Of a stretch of 64,000 bases of DNA, positions 24,372 through 36,376 are shown piece by piece. This DNA comes from Okapia johnstoni (Eukaryota > Chordata > Mammalia > Artiodactyla > Giraffidae). Under the pieces are notes generated by a model. The model worked only from the letters and a program-made list of their open reading frames with translations. It searched no databases and was not told the origin of the DNA. The DNA is taken from the NCBI GenBank assembly GCA_024291935.2, contig JAGTYA010000025.1, forward strand, positions 12,297,501 to 12,361,500, read 5' to 3'. The translations under genes were made by a program, and so were the position numbers. The number at the start of each line of letters is the position of its first letter. The first letter of the stretch is position 1.

Positions 24372-24594
24372 ACAATTATAGTGGTAAGGAATCCACCTGC
24401 CAATGCAGAGGATGTAAGAGACTTGGGTTCAATCCCTGGATGGGGAAGATCCCCTGGAGGAGGACAGGACAACCCACTCCAGTAATCTTGCCTGGAGAAT
24501 CCCATGGACAGGGGAGCCTGGCGGGCTACAGTCCATGGGGTTGCAAAGAGTCAGACACGACTGAAGCAACTTAACACGCACACACACACAATTA
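24372..24594 (+). mobile_element. Bov-tA SINE
   Basis: Complete tRNA-like head and BovB-like 3' part. The sequence ACACAATTAT occurs at both ends and may be its target-site duplication. Confidence 0.88.
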
Positions 24595-24946
24595 TTGGGC
24601 AGAGAAGAGGGAGAAGCAGGCAGGGCTGGGAAAACACACTGAGACACAGAAAAAACAGAATGATGGTTAGGCCGAGAGCGCCTGTACGGACAGCACCGCA
24701 TCGTCTGTACGACCCTCGGGTCTCTGTTCTATATGGCACGTTATTTAGGTGTTCTGCGTTTGTGTTTATGAAGGAGATTGACATACAGCTTTGTTTTCCT
24801 GAGCTGTTCTCTTTTATCTCTTCATCTATCGAAGCAGCTATTTCATGGATCAGATGCATTGCTCTTATTTGTATCTGAGTCATTTCTACTTTAGTTTTAA
24901 TGACATCATTCTACTTTTTTGGATTCTTTTAATGGTTTTTATTGAG
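24595..24946. other. Intergenic unique or old repeat sequence
   Basis: Nothing recognised with confidence. Confidence 0.35.
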
Positions 24947-26555
24947 AAGAGGTGGCAAGAATACACAGAACTGTACAAAAAAGATCTTCACGATCCAGAT
25001 AATCACGATGGTGTGATCACTCACCTAGAGCCAGACATCCTGGAATGGGAAGTCAAGTGGGCCTTAGAAAGCATCACTACGAACAAAGCTAGTGGAGGTG
25101 ATGGAATTCCAGTTGAGCTATTTCAAATCCTCAAAGGTGATGCTGTGAAAGTGCTGCACTTGATATGCCAGCAAATTTGGAAAACTCAGCAGTGGCCACA
25201 GGACTGGAAAAGGTCCGTTTTTGTTCCAATCCCAAAGAAAGGCAATGCCAAAGAATGCTCAAACTACAGCACAATTGCACTCATCTCACATGCTAGTAAA
25301 GTAATGCTCAAAATTCTCTAAGCCAGGCTTCAGCAATACAAGAGCCATGAACTTCCAGATGTTCAAGCTGGTTTTAGAAAAGGCAGAGGAACCAGAGATC
25401 AAATTGCCAATATCCGCTGGATCATCGAAAAAGCAAGAGAATTCCAGAAAAACATCTATTTCTGCTTTATTGACTATGCCAAAGCCTTTGACTGTGTGGA
25501 TCACAATAAACTGTGGAAAATTCTGAAAGAGATGGGAATATCAGACCGTCTGACCTGTCTCTTGAGAAACCTGTATGCAGGTCAGGAAGCAACAGTTAGA
25601 ACTGGACATGGAACAACAGACTGGTTCCAAATAGGAAAAGGAGTACGTCAAGGCTGTATATTGTCACCCTGCTTATTTAACTTCTATGCAGAGTACATCA
25701 TGAGAAATGCTGGGCTGGAAGAAACACAAGCTGGAATCAAGATTGCCAGGAGAAATATCAATAACCTCAGATATGCGGATGACACCACCCTTATGGCAGA
25801 AAGTGGAGAAGAACTAAAGAGCCTCTTGATGAAGGTGAAAGAGGAGAGTGAAAAAGTTGGCTTAAAGCTCAACGTTCAGAAAACTAAGATCATGGCATCT
25901 GGCCCCATCACTTCATGGGAAATAGATGGGGAAACAGTGGAAACAGTGTCAGACTTTATTTTTTTGGGCTCCAGAATCACTGCTGATGGTGATTGCAGCC
26001 ATGAAATTAAAAGACGCTTACTCCTTGGAAGGAAGGTTATGGCCAACCTAAATAGCATATTTAAAAGCAGAGACATTACTTTGCCAACAAAAGTCCGTCT
26101 AGTCAAGGCTATGGTTTTTCCAGTGGTCATGTATGGCTGTGAGAGTTGGATGGTGAAGAAAGCTGAGCGCCGCAGAATTGATGCTTTTGAACTGTGGTGT
26201 TGGAGAAGACTCTTGAGAGTCCCTTGGAATGCAAGGAGATCCAATCAATCCATCCTAAAAGAGATCAATCCTGGGTGTTCATTGGAAGGTCTGATGTTGA
26301 AGCTGAAACTCCAATACTTTGGCCACCTGATGCGAAGAGTTGACTCATTGGAAAAGACCCTAATGCTGGGTAGGATTGGGGGCGGGAGGAGATGGGGATG
26401 ACAGAGGATGAGATGGTTGGATGGCATCACCGACTCGATGGACATGGGTTTGGGTAGACTCCGGGAGTTGGTGATGGACAAAGAGGCCTGGCGTGCTGCA
26501 ATTCATGGAGTCGCAAAGAGTCGGACATGACTGAGCGACTGAACTGAACTGAAGT
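24947..26555 (+). mobile_element. BovB LINE, RT part, few lesions
   Basis: The 5' end is truncated upstream of the reverse transcriptase, and the endonuclease is absent. The frame is open from the left boundary to a single TAA at 25319-25321; the copy at 9510-9514 has CAA there. It continues in the same frame through YADD (near 25778) to a TGA at 26399-26401, where other copies have CGA. Both stops fit C-to-T changes. The 3' tail ends with ACTGAACTGAAC repeats. It is one of the youngest-looking BovB copies here. Confidence 0.92.
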
Positions 26556-28212
26556 AGTTTCTTGATTTGAAAGTTTATTTCCTTTATTTTCAATCTTTTC
26601 TGTTTTCTAATAAATGCATATAAGGCCCAGGTACCTATTTCTTTGAGTACTGCTGTTGCAGAAAAAGATTCTGTGATATGGTACATCTGTGATCATTTAG
26701 ACATAAATAGTTCACACATTATATATTTTAACATTTGCATTAATCAAGAGCTATTAAGATGTTTTGTTAATTTCTAATTTTATTGCATTTCAATCAGCAT
26801 AAATAGTAGCAGCTTTCTGCAGCTGAATAAGATTTCCCTTATGTCAGTCAGTGCACAGGTCAGTTTTTCAGAATATTCCATTTGTGGTTAAAAGATATTT
26901 AATCTCTGTCAGTTGAGTAGAAGGGTGGTTAGATTAAGCTCATAACTTATTTTATTCAAATCCTCTTTTTACTTACTTTTTTCTATGAGAGTTTTGTCAA
27001 AATTGCACACTAAGACATTGAGGATCTGTTTTTTTCTGTTTGTAGTTCTGCCCTGTTCTGGCTGTGGATATTTACAAGTGGTGCTTTAAATGCAGTAAAA
27101 TGATCATCGGTTACCCTGTCTTCAGCATGACATACCCCTTTCTTTTTATATTAAACGCTTTGACCTTAAATTCTATTTCATCTGAATTTAAAACTACCCT
27201 CTTTTTGTTTTATTAGCATTTCTTTCCTTCACGTTCATTTTTGCTGGATTATTTCTTTTAGATATTTATTTCACATAGTTTGTACTTTTATCCAACCAGA
27301 GTTTTTTCTTTTAATTAATTAAGGTAACCCATTCACACCTAATGTGATGACTGAGTTTTATTAGAAGTGTTTGCTCCTTTTTTTTTGGTTTGGTTTTGTG
27401 TGTATTATACTTTTTGTTTTTTCTCCCCTTTCTTACATTTTGCTATACCAACTGAATTTTCTTAATCTTCTCACCCTTTAAAAGTGCTTACTTAAGGTTA
27501 CATTTAGAAAACACTATCTGTAGTTAAATCACTCCAACAAGTCAGACAACACAGTTGTCCGCTCCATTTACCAGTTCTCTAGAATTTGTGTTCCGTGATT
27601 ATTCTATTTTTTCATTAAAGTGTAACACACATACTTTACACACCCACATCTTAGGTGCACAACTTGGTGGATTTCTCAAGGTGAACACATCCCTGCCAAC
27701 AGGACACAGAGCGACACAGAACACCACCAGTTCTTATCAAGCCTCTGTGATGCCACCATCATTCCCACCATAGGTAAACAGCAAGACCCTGCCATCATCA
27801 CCGGTGTTAAAGTCTCTCAGCCTACACGCCTGAGTCCACGTCTATTCCCTCGTGTCCAGCTTTTTGTGCTCAGTGTCAGCACCTGAGACTCCTCGGTACA
27901 GAAGCGCGTGGCACTGCTGCTGTCCTTGTGCCGTGCAGATGCTCCTTCTGCAGCTGTGTCATGAGTGGCCCCTTCTACAATGACGAATGTTTGCATTGTC
28001 CCAGGGTGTGGAGGTTGCAAACTACATGCACAGCCCAGCACCCGTCTTTTGGAAGAGGTATCCGTGCACTCCTTTTGGATGCTCACCTAGGACAGGGCAA
28101 GACTGTTCAGAGTTGAGGACACTGTCAGTGTTCCAGGTGGTGTGTCACACTGTCATTTAAAATATCTTACTTTAAACAACCACTACTCATTGGCTCTGTT
28201 TTTTAAGTATTT
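26556..28212 (-). repeat. Old L1 LINE remnants
   Basis: AT-rich sequence reading on the minus strand as decayed L1, up to about 27550. It is followed by a segment resembling an old L1 3' end at about 27600-28130. Families and boundaries are uncertain. Confidence 0.5.
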
Positions 28213-28352
28213 ATTTTACTTATTTATTTGGCTGCACCAGGTCTTGGGTCTCGCTGCAGCATGTGGGGTCTAGTTCTTGATCAGGGATTGAACCCGGGCC
28301 CCCTGCATTAGGAGCGTGGAGTCTTAGCCATTGGACCACCAAGGAAGTCCCA
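28213..28352 (-). mobile_element. CHR-type SINE
   Basis: Minus-strand CHR element with the end near 28330-28350 (ACTTCCTTGGTGGTCCA-like on the minus strand) and a B-box region near 28285-28300. Confidence 0.8.
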
Positions 28353-29100
28353 ACACACATTTATGCGTTAAAAAAAAAATAGCTTTTACTGTTTTACCCG
28401 ATCACTGTTGTACCCCATCGTTTCTCTTCTGTAGAGCTCACTGCCTAGCAATTGTGTGTTTTTAGAGAATGTCTGTGGGCCTTAAATATTTGGCTTCTTG
28501 CATGCCTGGAAATGTCTCTATTTTGCCATCACAATGAATGATAGTGTCGTAATACTTAGACTTCATATAAAGTTATAGGTTCCAACTGATTTTCACTCAG
28601 AACTTTGAAGACACTGTTTATTGCCACTTTGATCTCTTGAGGGGTCCTCAGTCTCAGCGTTCTTGCATTTCTTCAGTTTGGGGGGAATGGCCTCCATCAT
28701 TTCTTGGAACATCTCTTTTCTCTCTTTCCAGACCTCCTGTGTGATGTGTGATGGCTTTTACAATATTTTTTATCTATCCTTCATGTCCCTTGACTTTTAT
28801 TTCATGCTTTCTATTTCTTTGTCCTTTTATGGTAATTCCTTGCTTAGTTTTCCTAGAATGTGAATATTCCATTTTTGACCTTTGGTTCTCCCTAACTTAG
28901 CAGTCAAGTTTTTGACCTTTGGTTTTGTTAGTTTGTTTTTTTTTAACAAAGGCTATATACTTGTGCATCTGTCTGAAGCCATTAATTACACTCAAAATCC
29001 TTGTCCTACTTTCTCTATAAAATTTGCTTCCTCACTCTTTTGTTGTGGTACTCGTTAGAGAACATGCTGGAAAGGCTTTCTTGTTACATTCAGAGTCTTG
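28353..29100 (-). repeat. Old L1-like AT-rich sequence
   Basis: Resembles decayed L1 on the minus strand. Evidence is weak. Confidence 0.4.
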
Positions 29101-29744
29101 AATCATCTCACAGGTGTGCAAGTAGGTCTGCGCCATTAGCGGCACCGGTGCTGGAAGGGACAGTGATCAGATGGTCAGCTATCTGGTGGGAATGGGGTCC
29201 GCCTTCAAGCTACAGACCCTTGCCTTCCACTACCCTTTCTCCCCGCTCCCAGGCACCCCTTCCCACTGCCCCCTGGCTTACAGGCTGGCTTGGTGACTCC
29301 ATAAAGGAATTGGTTGGTGGGCCCTTGGGAGTCAAAGGTGGGTGGAGGTGTCATCCCTAGGGGGAGAAAGAGGAGAAGGAGGAAGCCAGGACGTGTGGAA
29401 ATTCTTCTAAAGCCCAAGGGTTCAGCCAAGAAAATGAGACCAAACGGCAGAAGTGGCCAAAAACGGAAAACCCAGCATGGCACAGGTGAACACGGCCGGC
29501 AAGTGAGGACGTGACCCAGGAGGCTCCTGTTGGTGCCGCTGTGTGTTCGTGGCTGATCTTTCTCAGCCATCCAGGGACTTGAAGGTGGATGGGTGGGGTT
29601 AGCCCAGAGCTTCTTGGTGGGATGAATGGCAACCTGTAGCCCCAGCCCCACTCCCGCAGGACGAGCCCCGAAATGCTACTCTTTGGACTCCTGAGTCCTC
29701 CCCTCTCTGGATTTCATAAGATTCAGGCTCCGTGTCTTTTGTTT
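29101..29744. other. Intergenic, no gene recognised
   Basis: A lysine/arginine-rich open frame at 29314-29514 has no recognisable family. Nothing else was seen. Confidence 0.4.
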
Positions 29745-29957
29745 CTCTGAGGCTCAAGTCATGTCCAACTCTTTGCAAGCCTTTGGACTGCAGCCCACCA
29801 GGCTCCTCCCTCCATGGGACTTTTCAGGCAAGAATGTGCGAGGGGGTTGCCATTTCCTCCTCTAAGGAATCTTCCAAACCCAGAGATCAAACCAACGTGT
29901 CCTGTGTCTCCTGCATTGCAGGTGGATTCTTTACCTGCTGAGCCATTGGGGGAGCCC
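29745..29957 (-). mobile_element. Bov-tA SINE
   Basis: Minus-strand Bov-tA; the tRNA-like head is at the right end (GCTGAGCCATTGG region) and the BovB-like end is at the left. Confidence 0.85.
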
Positions 29958-30359
29958 TCTGCTTCTCTGAGACTGGGATAAATCCAGTATAGTGCCAGAT
30001 TCATAGGCCTTGTAAATAGAGAAAACCGCAGATCTTCCTCCAAGCCCAGTCTTGATGTCTCTGCAACTTAGAATTGCACTCTCGTGTGTGTTATAAACAT
30101 CTTGTCTGCCAGACCTAAGAAATTCACGCACACTCTCTGGCTGGTTGAGTTCCTGCTCTGAATCTGTAGGTATCCTTCATCACAACTTGACAAAAGAACG
30201 GTGCTCTGAGGCCTGTTTTATAGGTTTTCTATTCTACAGGTTTTCTGCCCATTGCTACCATCTGTCAGAATCACAAAGCAGTAGTATGTATGCATTACTG
30301 TTGGTTGATTTTATTTAGGCACTAATTCTTGTCCCTACCTACCCGTTTGTCACATTTGG
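29958..30359. other. Intergenic unique sequence
   Basis: Nothing recognised. Confidence 0.4.
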
Positions 30360-30575
30360 GGACTTCCCTGATGGCTCATTAGTAAAGAATTTGCCTGCAA
30401 TGCAGGAGCCACAGGAGACGCAGGTTCCATCCCCAGAAAGGGAAGATCCCCTGAAGAAGGAAATGGCAACTTGCTCTAGTATTCTTGCCTGAAAAAAGTC
30501 CCATGGACAGAGGAGCCTGATGGGATACAGTCCAAAGGGCTGCGGAAGAGTTGGACATGACTGAACACAGGCACC
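30360..30575 (+). mobile_element. Bov-tA SINE
   Basis: Plus-strand Bov-tA starting GGGGACTTCCCTGATGGCTC and ending in the GACTGAACACAG-type tail. Confidence 0.88.
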
Positions 30576-31773
30576 TACCTACCTAATGGTTGTCACTGTT
30601 TAAAAAAAGGAGAAAGAAAAAGGCAAGAAGCACACCCACCCCTCCTCTCAGAAAATTCTCACTCATCACAGTTTAAAGACAAGAAGCACAAATAATTCTG
30701 CAAGATAAGAAAATACAGAAATAAAACCACCAGGATTCTAATGATCAACAATTGCTGGTCATCCAGTTTAGATACTGGAACTTGCAGAAAGCAGCCACGT
30801 TACCAATAACTATTACTCTGCATCTTCAACCTGCAGATGCGACACCTCTACGGCTGAGGAACAAAATGAATTCTTTTAGGTGAGGTCATTCATGCAAGAG
30901 AATGGGAACCGAATCAGGGGCCAACGTGCTGGCTCCAGTTTTATGAGGCCACAATGACCAGTCCCTGGGAGGACAAGAGAAAGAGCGGTGAGTGACAGCA
31001 CCCCACCCCCCAAAACACAGCCAGCTCAGTCCCCTCCTGGTCATGTCCCTGAGCCAGCCCTTCTAGGGAAACCGGTGGCTGCACTTGGATATTTCACAGC
31101 AGGAAAGCAGCTAAGGGAGTGGTCTCAAAGCCACGGTCAGTAATTCACTCTTGTCCTCTGAACACCATCTATACCCACCAAGCAGCCCTCCAGCTCCCTC
31201 GAGCTAAAGGACACATGTCCAAGGAGAGAGTCATGGCCTGAGACAGGCACAGGCAAGACAAGATGAAAACCGCACCCCCAGACCCCCACCCTGCACCCTC
31301 GCCACTGTGAACCTTCTGTTCTCTGGTTCCACTCCTACCTTCCATGAGAGTCAGCCACAGGGCCAGCACCGACTCAGCACTGACCCCAATGCCCGCTCCC
31401 CGAGTTCCCGGGACTTCCGGTCTAGGAAAAGGGCGTGCCAACATTAATCGGAAAATCACACAAGTGTAGCATTACAAACTATGGTCTGTGCAAGGGTCTT
31501 GAGAACCTGTCAGAGTTTGGGCTGATGGCAAGACTCTGGTCCAAAGCTGTTTACAAGGGGTGCGAGTCCTGGGTCCGGCTCCCAGAGGGTGTGGCGCCTC
31601 CCTGCCCAGGCCTCTGGGGAGGGGCCCATGCCATGCAGGTGCCCTGCAGCCGTGGGCTGCAGAGAGCCCCATGCTGCCCCGGCAGGCATCGTTCTCTGGA
31701 CTTTCCACCCCTCAGCTCACTGTCTCTCCCTCTCCTCAGCCCCACCCTCTGCCAACTTCATGTTGCATCTCCC
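30576..31773. other. Intergenic unique sequence
   Basis: A-rich just after the SINE, then mixed sequence becoming GC-rich at about 31540-31720. No exon was recognised. Confidence 0.4.
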
Positions 31774-32377
31774 TTCAGTTCAGTTCAGTCACTAAGGTGG
31801 GTCCGATTCTTTGTGACCCCATGGACTGCAGCACACCAGGCCTCCCTGTCCATCACCAGCTCTGGGAATTTACTCAAATTCATGTCCATTGAGTCGGTGA
31901 TGCCATCCAACCATCTCATCCTCTGTCGTCCCCTTCTCCTCCTGCCTTCAATCTTTCCCAGCATCGGGGTCTTTTCAAATGAGTCAGTTCTTCCCATCAG
32001 GTGGCCAAAGTATTGAAGTTTCAGCTTCAGCGTCAGTCCTTCCAATGAATATTCAGGACTGATTTCCTTTAGGATAAACTGGTTTGATCTCATTGTAGTC
32101 CAAGGGACTCTCAAGAGTCTTCTCCAACACCAGAGTTCAAAGGCATCAATTCTGTGCTCAGCTTTCTTTATGGTCCACCTCTCACATCCATACATAACTA
32201 CTGGAAAAAACCATAGCTTTGACTAGACAGACATTTGTTGGCAAAGTAATGTCTCTGCTTTTTAATATACTGCCTAGGTTAGTTGTAGCTTTTCTTCCAA
32301 AGAGCAAGCATTTTTTAATTTCAAGGCTGCAGTCACCATCTGCAGTGATTTTGGAGCCCCCAAAATAAAGTCTCCCT
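31774..32377 (-). mobile_element. BovB LINE 3' end
   Basis: Minus-strand BovB 3' part. It starts at the left with the tail (TTCAGTTCAGTTCAGTCACT) and extends through the C-terminal coding region. The minus-strand frame 31785-32195 is still open over 136 codons and contains the conserved YGCE...W segment. Confidence 0.9.
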
Positions 32378-32559
32378 TGGCCACCTACTAAGATATGGGC
32401 TTCAGCTAGTCAGGACTTGTCTGGGCCTCAGTTTCCTTGTTTGTGAAAAGAGGGTAATCCAGGTAACTAAGACAATCAGAAGCAGTTGTGGGGTTTCAAC
32501 GGGTCAGTATAGGCCAAGCTACAGCACACTTTTTATCCGTTCTTCCTTAGGATGATGCC
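32378..32559. other. Possible MIR remnant and spacer
   Basis: A MIR-like core occurs near 32420-32470 on the plus strand. Confidence 0.4.
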
Positions 32560-33135
32560 TGTGCTCGAGCCTTCGGGCGCAGGACCTGATAATTTAAGAT
32601 CATCGGGGCACCGCCACCGGGCCCCGCTACTCCGTGGAATCACCCAGGGTTCACACAGCGTGCTCTTAACCTGTTTTCTCGGTGAACTCGAGACAGGTTC
32701 GACCTGTTTCGTCGCTGAGCAGGAAGACGTCCTGCGGAGGCCGGGGCCCCGCAGTCCCGGGGCGCCCAGATGGGCCGGCGCTGGTGGCGGGGACGCACCT
32801 GCGTCCAGGTGGCTGGAAAGGACGCGCCGCCCACTGCCCGCTTCCTGAGCGGCCACTGCCGCCTGGCGGCCGGTCCGCTCCAGTCCCTGCTCGCTCCGGC
32901 GTCTGAGCCGAAGAGAACCCCCCGGGGTGCGCGTCTCCCCGCAGGGGCCCGGCGTTGGCGGCTGCACCCGCCTCCCCGAAGCGGACTTCGCCCTCCCGCG
33001 GAGTCACCCCCGGGCCGGGGTCGGAGGCCACGTGCTCTCCGCGGGAGGCTCTGCGGCCGGTGAAAGCGGATCCTGGAGCCCCCCGCCCCCTTTCCTGGCG
33101 GGCTGGTGGCCCCCGGTGCGAATGCGCCACCTTGC
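32560..33135. promoter_or_regulatory. Orphan CpG island
   Basis: High GC and dense CpG about 4.4 kb upstream of TXNRD3 exon 1. Open frames exist on both strands but match nothing I recognise. It could be an alternative upstream TXNRD3 promoter, a non-coding RNA promoter or an enhancer. Confidence 0.6.
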
Positions 33136-33167
33136 CCTCCCTGGCTCTGTTTATTAAGGCCTCTGTG

Positions 33168-33390
33168 CAGGGCTTCCTGGCCACGCTAGTGGTAAAGAAC
33201 CCACCCGCCAAGGCAGGAGACATCAGGGTCGTGGGTTAGATCGCTGGGTGGGGAAGATCCCCTGAAGGAAGGAATAGCAATCCACTCCAGTATTCCTGCC
33301 TGGAGAATCCCACGGACAGAAGAGCCTGGCGGGCTACAGTACATGGGGTCGCAAAGAGTCAGACATGACTGAATTGACTTAGCACACAGC
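33168..33390 (+). mobile_element. Bov-tA SINE
   Basis: Plus-strand copy with the GTGGTAAAGAACCCACCCGC head and the GACTGAATTGACTTAGCAC end. Confidence 0.88.
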
Positions 33391-33431
33391 ACATCATACT
33401 TAAATATAATATTTATATATACTTATATATC
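33391..33431. repeat. AT-rich simple repeat, left part
   Basis: TATAT-rich sequence that resumes at 33704-33780. The SINE between them probably inserted into one AT-rich tract. Confidence 0.6.
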
Positions 33432-33703
33432 GGAGAAGGCAATGGCACCCCAACTCCAGTACTCTTGCCTGGAAAATCCCATGGATGGAGGAGCCTGGTA
33501 GGTTACAGTTCATGGGGTCGCTAAGAGTCAGACACGACTGAGCGACTTCACTTTCAGTTTTCCCATTCATGCACTGGAGAAGGAAATGGCAACCCACTCC
33601 AGTGTTCTTGCCTGGAGAATCCCAGGGATGGCGGAGCCTGGTGGGCTGCCGTCTATGGGGTCGCACAGAGTCGGACACGACTGAAGCGACTTAAGAGCAG
33701 CAG
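33432..33703 (+). mobile_element. BOV-A2 SINE (dimer)
   Basis: Two tandem BovB-derived monomers, each with the GGAGAAGG(C/A)AATGGCA start, and an AGCAGCAGC-type tail at 33695-33703. Confidence 0.88.
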
Positions 33704-33850
33704 CATATTTATATATAATATTTATATGTGCAATATTTTTATTATTTATATATATGCAATAATTTTATATATAAATGAGTTTTGACAACAGTATATGTCA
33801 AACTTCTAAGCATTCTTTCTAGTTTTCTAGTTTTATTTATTCGTATCTTC
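33704..33850. repeat. AT-rich simple repeat, right part
   Basis: Alternating AT/TA sequence that follows on from 33391-33431. Confidence 0.6.
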
Positions 33851-34330
33851 TTTAACAACTTAAGATATAATGCATATGCCATGCGATGTACCCATTTAAA
33901 GTATAAACTCACAGGCTTTTAGTATATTTATGGAGTTATGCATCCATCCACGATTTTTTTTTTTTTTTTGGCTGTACTGGGTCATCTTTGCTTCGCTCAG
34001 TTTCTCTAGTTGTGTGCACAGGCTTCCCTTGTGTTGGCGTCTCCTGTTGCGGACCAGGGGCTCTGTTGCTCCGTGGCCTGTGGGATCTTCCCGGATCAGG
34101 GATCAAACCCGTGTCCTCTGCACTGGTAGGCGGATTCTTAACCATTGCACCACCAGGGAAGTGCCACCATCACCACAATTTTAGAACATTTTTATTCTCA
34201 AAAAAGATCCTATGACCCTTAGCTTTCACTCCCCAAGCCTCCCTATCTTCTCCCCTACTGCCCAGCCCGAGGCAACCACTAATCTACTTTCTGTATCAAT
34301 ATCTTCTTGTCTCTGTCATCTGGTTCCTTG
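33851..34330 (-). repeat. Old L1 3' end split by a SINE
   Basis: The two flanks (33851-33951 and 34167-34330) join into a typical old L1 3' end read on the minus strand. The CHR SINE lies between them. Confidence 0.6.
33952..34166 (-). mobile_element. CHR-type SINE
   Basis: Minus-strand CHR element with a T run at 33955-33969 (its A tail), a B-box region near 34098-34113 and the GGTGGTGCAATGG-like head at the right end. Confidence 0.85.
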
Positions 34331-34914
34331 ACTCTGACTTCAATTAATTAAGAACTCACAAGGGATAAGAGATAATTAATCAGGCTATTTCCTGCCCAAG
34401 GAGACAAATATGGAAGAAAAAAAAAAGACAGATATATGTTGAAAATAAAGGATAGAAAACGGTATGTATACAGATACTGACAAAAGAAAGTAGATTTGGC
34501 CACCGTTATCTTTGGACAAATAGAATTAAGACTGAAGAGTTAACAAGGACAAAGAAGGGTATTTTATGATAAAAAATATATATATATACTCCATTAAGAA
34601 ATTGTGAGTCATGAATTTTTCTGCACCTGACATCATATTTCTGAAATAGTTTTAGTTAAGATGCTTTTTATTGCAAGTAACAGAAACCACAACTTCAGCT
34701 GGCTTACATAATAAAGGGAATTGAAGGGAACTGCAGTGCTGATTCCAGCAGGAGATGACCGGGAACGGAGTCTGTCCCACCAGCCTCCCCACATCCATGT
34801 GACCTGGGAAGACCCTGTTCCTATCTCCGTCCTTAGTTGTCTCACCTGTTGGAGATGATACCCTCTCCTTTCTGGGGCTGTTGGGAGGAGTGAATAATGA
34901 GATATCACCCACGG
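34331..34914. other. AT-rich intergenic sequence
   Basis: A short (TA)n run lies at about 34577-34589. No gene was recognised. Confidence 0.4.
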
Positions 34915-34972
34915 TACCGATTGTGTGCTGACCATGTACCAGGTGCTGTCCTAAGCACTTTATGTGTATTTT

Positions 34973-35302
34973 TTGTTGTTTAGTTGCTAAGTCATGTCCG
35001 ACTCTTTGGCGGCCCCATGGACTGTAGCCCACCAGGCGTTTCTGTCCATGGGATTTTCCAGGCAACAATACTGAACTGTTTCTTCTCCAGGGGATCTTCC
35101 CAACCAAGGGACTGAACCCGCATCTCCTGCATTGAAGAAGGAAATGGCACCCCACTCCAGTATTCTTGCCTGGAAAATCCCATGGATGGAGGATGGGGTC
35201 TATGGGGTTGCAGAGTCAGACACCACTGAGCGACTTCACTTCACTTCATTTCTCCTGCACTGGTGGGCATTGGCAGGTGGTGAATCCCCTGAGCCACCAG
35301 GG
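34973..35302 (-). mobile_element. Bov-tA SINE with nested SINE
   Basis: A minus-strand Bov-tA in two parts, 34973-35131 and 35251-35302, split by a plus-strand BOV-A2 type monomer. Confidence 0.8.
35132..35250 (+). mobile_element. BOV-A2 type monomer nested in Bov-tA
   Basis: Plus-strand sequence from GAAGAAGGAAATGGCA to the GAGCGACTTCACTTC tail. The bases TCTCCTGCA occur at 35123-35131 and 35251-35259, which fits a 9-bp target-site duplication. Confidence 0.8.
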
Positions 35303-35420
35303 TATTGACTCATTTAAATTCACAACGACCCTTTGAGGAAGGAGCTGACGTTAGTCTCCTCCTATGACTGTTGCCTGAGACCATCGCCTAGGAAGCAACG
35401 GGGCTGAGATTCAGAGCTAA

Positions 35421-35704
35421 GCTGTCTGTGCTTTTCCGACCGTAATTGAAATACAGTTTCCTAAAAACGGTGTCACAGTTCTGAAAGGCCCACCAGTGAA
35501 GCTCTGATGGGTTAACTAGATGTCAGGCCAGGAGCAGAGGAAAACACAAGCTACCCTTACCCCTTCTGTCGGTGACTCACCCTCTGGCTGAGGAGAAGCT
35601 GGTGGGTGAGGACAGGAGGGGAAATGGCAGTAAGCACATCCCAGCCACAAGGTTTATTGTAAAAACTCCTGACTGTGGAAGTCTTAAATTTTGAAAACTA
35701 AGGT
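35421..35704. other. Intergenic unique sequence
   Basis: Nothing recognised. Confidence 0.35.
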
Positions 35705-35774
35705 TGGGGAAGCCTGGCATGCTGCAGCCCATGGGGTACAAAGAGTCGGACATGACTGAGCGACTGAACTGAAA
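35705..35774 (+). repeat. BovB 3'-tail fragment
   Basis: Matches the last 70 or so bases of BovB, ending GACTGAGCGACTGAACTGAA. Confidence 0.75.
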
Positions 35775-36376
35775 GCTAGAGGTGTCCTTGGGGCCGAGGA
35801 GATAACTAACTTGGCACAAGGGTACTGAGAACAATAAACCTAAGCTGAAGCTGTTGGTGGCCCTTTCTCCTTCTTACCATCATGTTTGTCAACATAAAGC
35901 CAATTCCACAGTAAGGTGGGAGACACTTAGAAGGAAACTGCAAGGGGCTGTGAGCGAAGGGTCAGCAGGAGACCTGCACTGACCTTGACCTGCTTGAGAG
36001 ATGACCTCAGGCACCTCCCTCTCATACCATCCCCTAGAAACAGTTAGATTTGCTGGATGAGGAGGATCATCTAGGCTGAGTAAACAGAAAATGCACAAAA
36101 AAATGCACAGACCCTAAGGCAGGAATGTGTCTGACACAGCCGAGGCACAAGGAGAAGGCAGTGGCTGAAGCACGGTGAACCAGGTGTCAGGAGATGACCC
36201 CTGAGAGGGGCCAGGCATGCCTGCTGGTCTTGTGGTTGAATGTCTCTATTGGGGTTTAATACATTCACCCTACAGCCGCAGGGGGCTGTAAGTCGTGGTG
36301 AGCAAGTTAGCCCTGAATCCCTCCACCTATCCACCCAAATGATGCATACAGGATTCCCATTCTGGCACAGATGACT
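35775..36376. other. Intergenic unique sequence
   Basis: Nothing recognised. Confidence 0.35.

Larger units (their letters stand above)
34915..35420 (-). repeat. MIR SINE split by nested insertions
   Basis: The flanks 34915-34972 and 35303-35420 join into a minus-strand MIR: a CCAGGTGCTGTCCTAAGCAC-type block, then TTCACAACGACCCTTTGAGG. The insertion between them is a Bov-tA. Confidence 0.65.

Noticed and set aside
32533..33223. Minus-strand frames of 144 and 185 codons
   Set aside because: They sit in a CpG island and overlap each other and plus-strand frames. No protein family was recognised.
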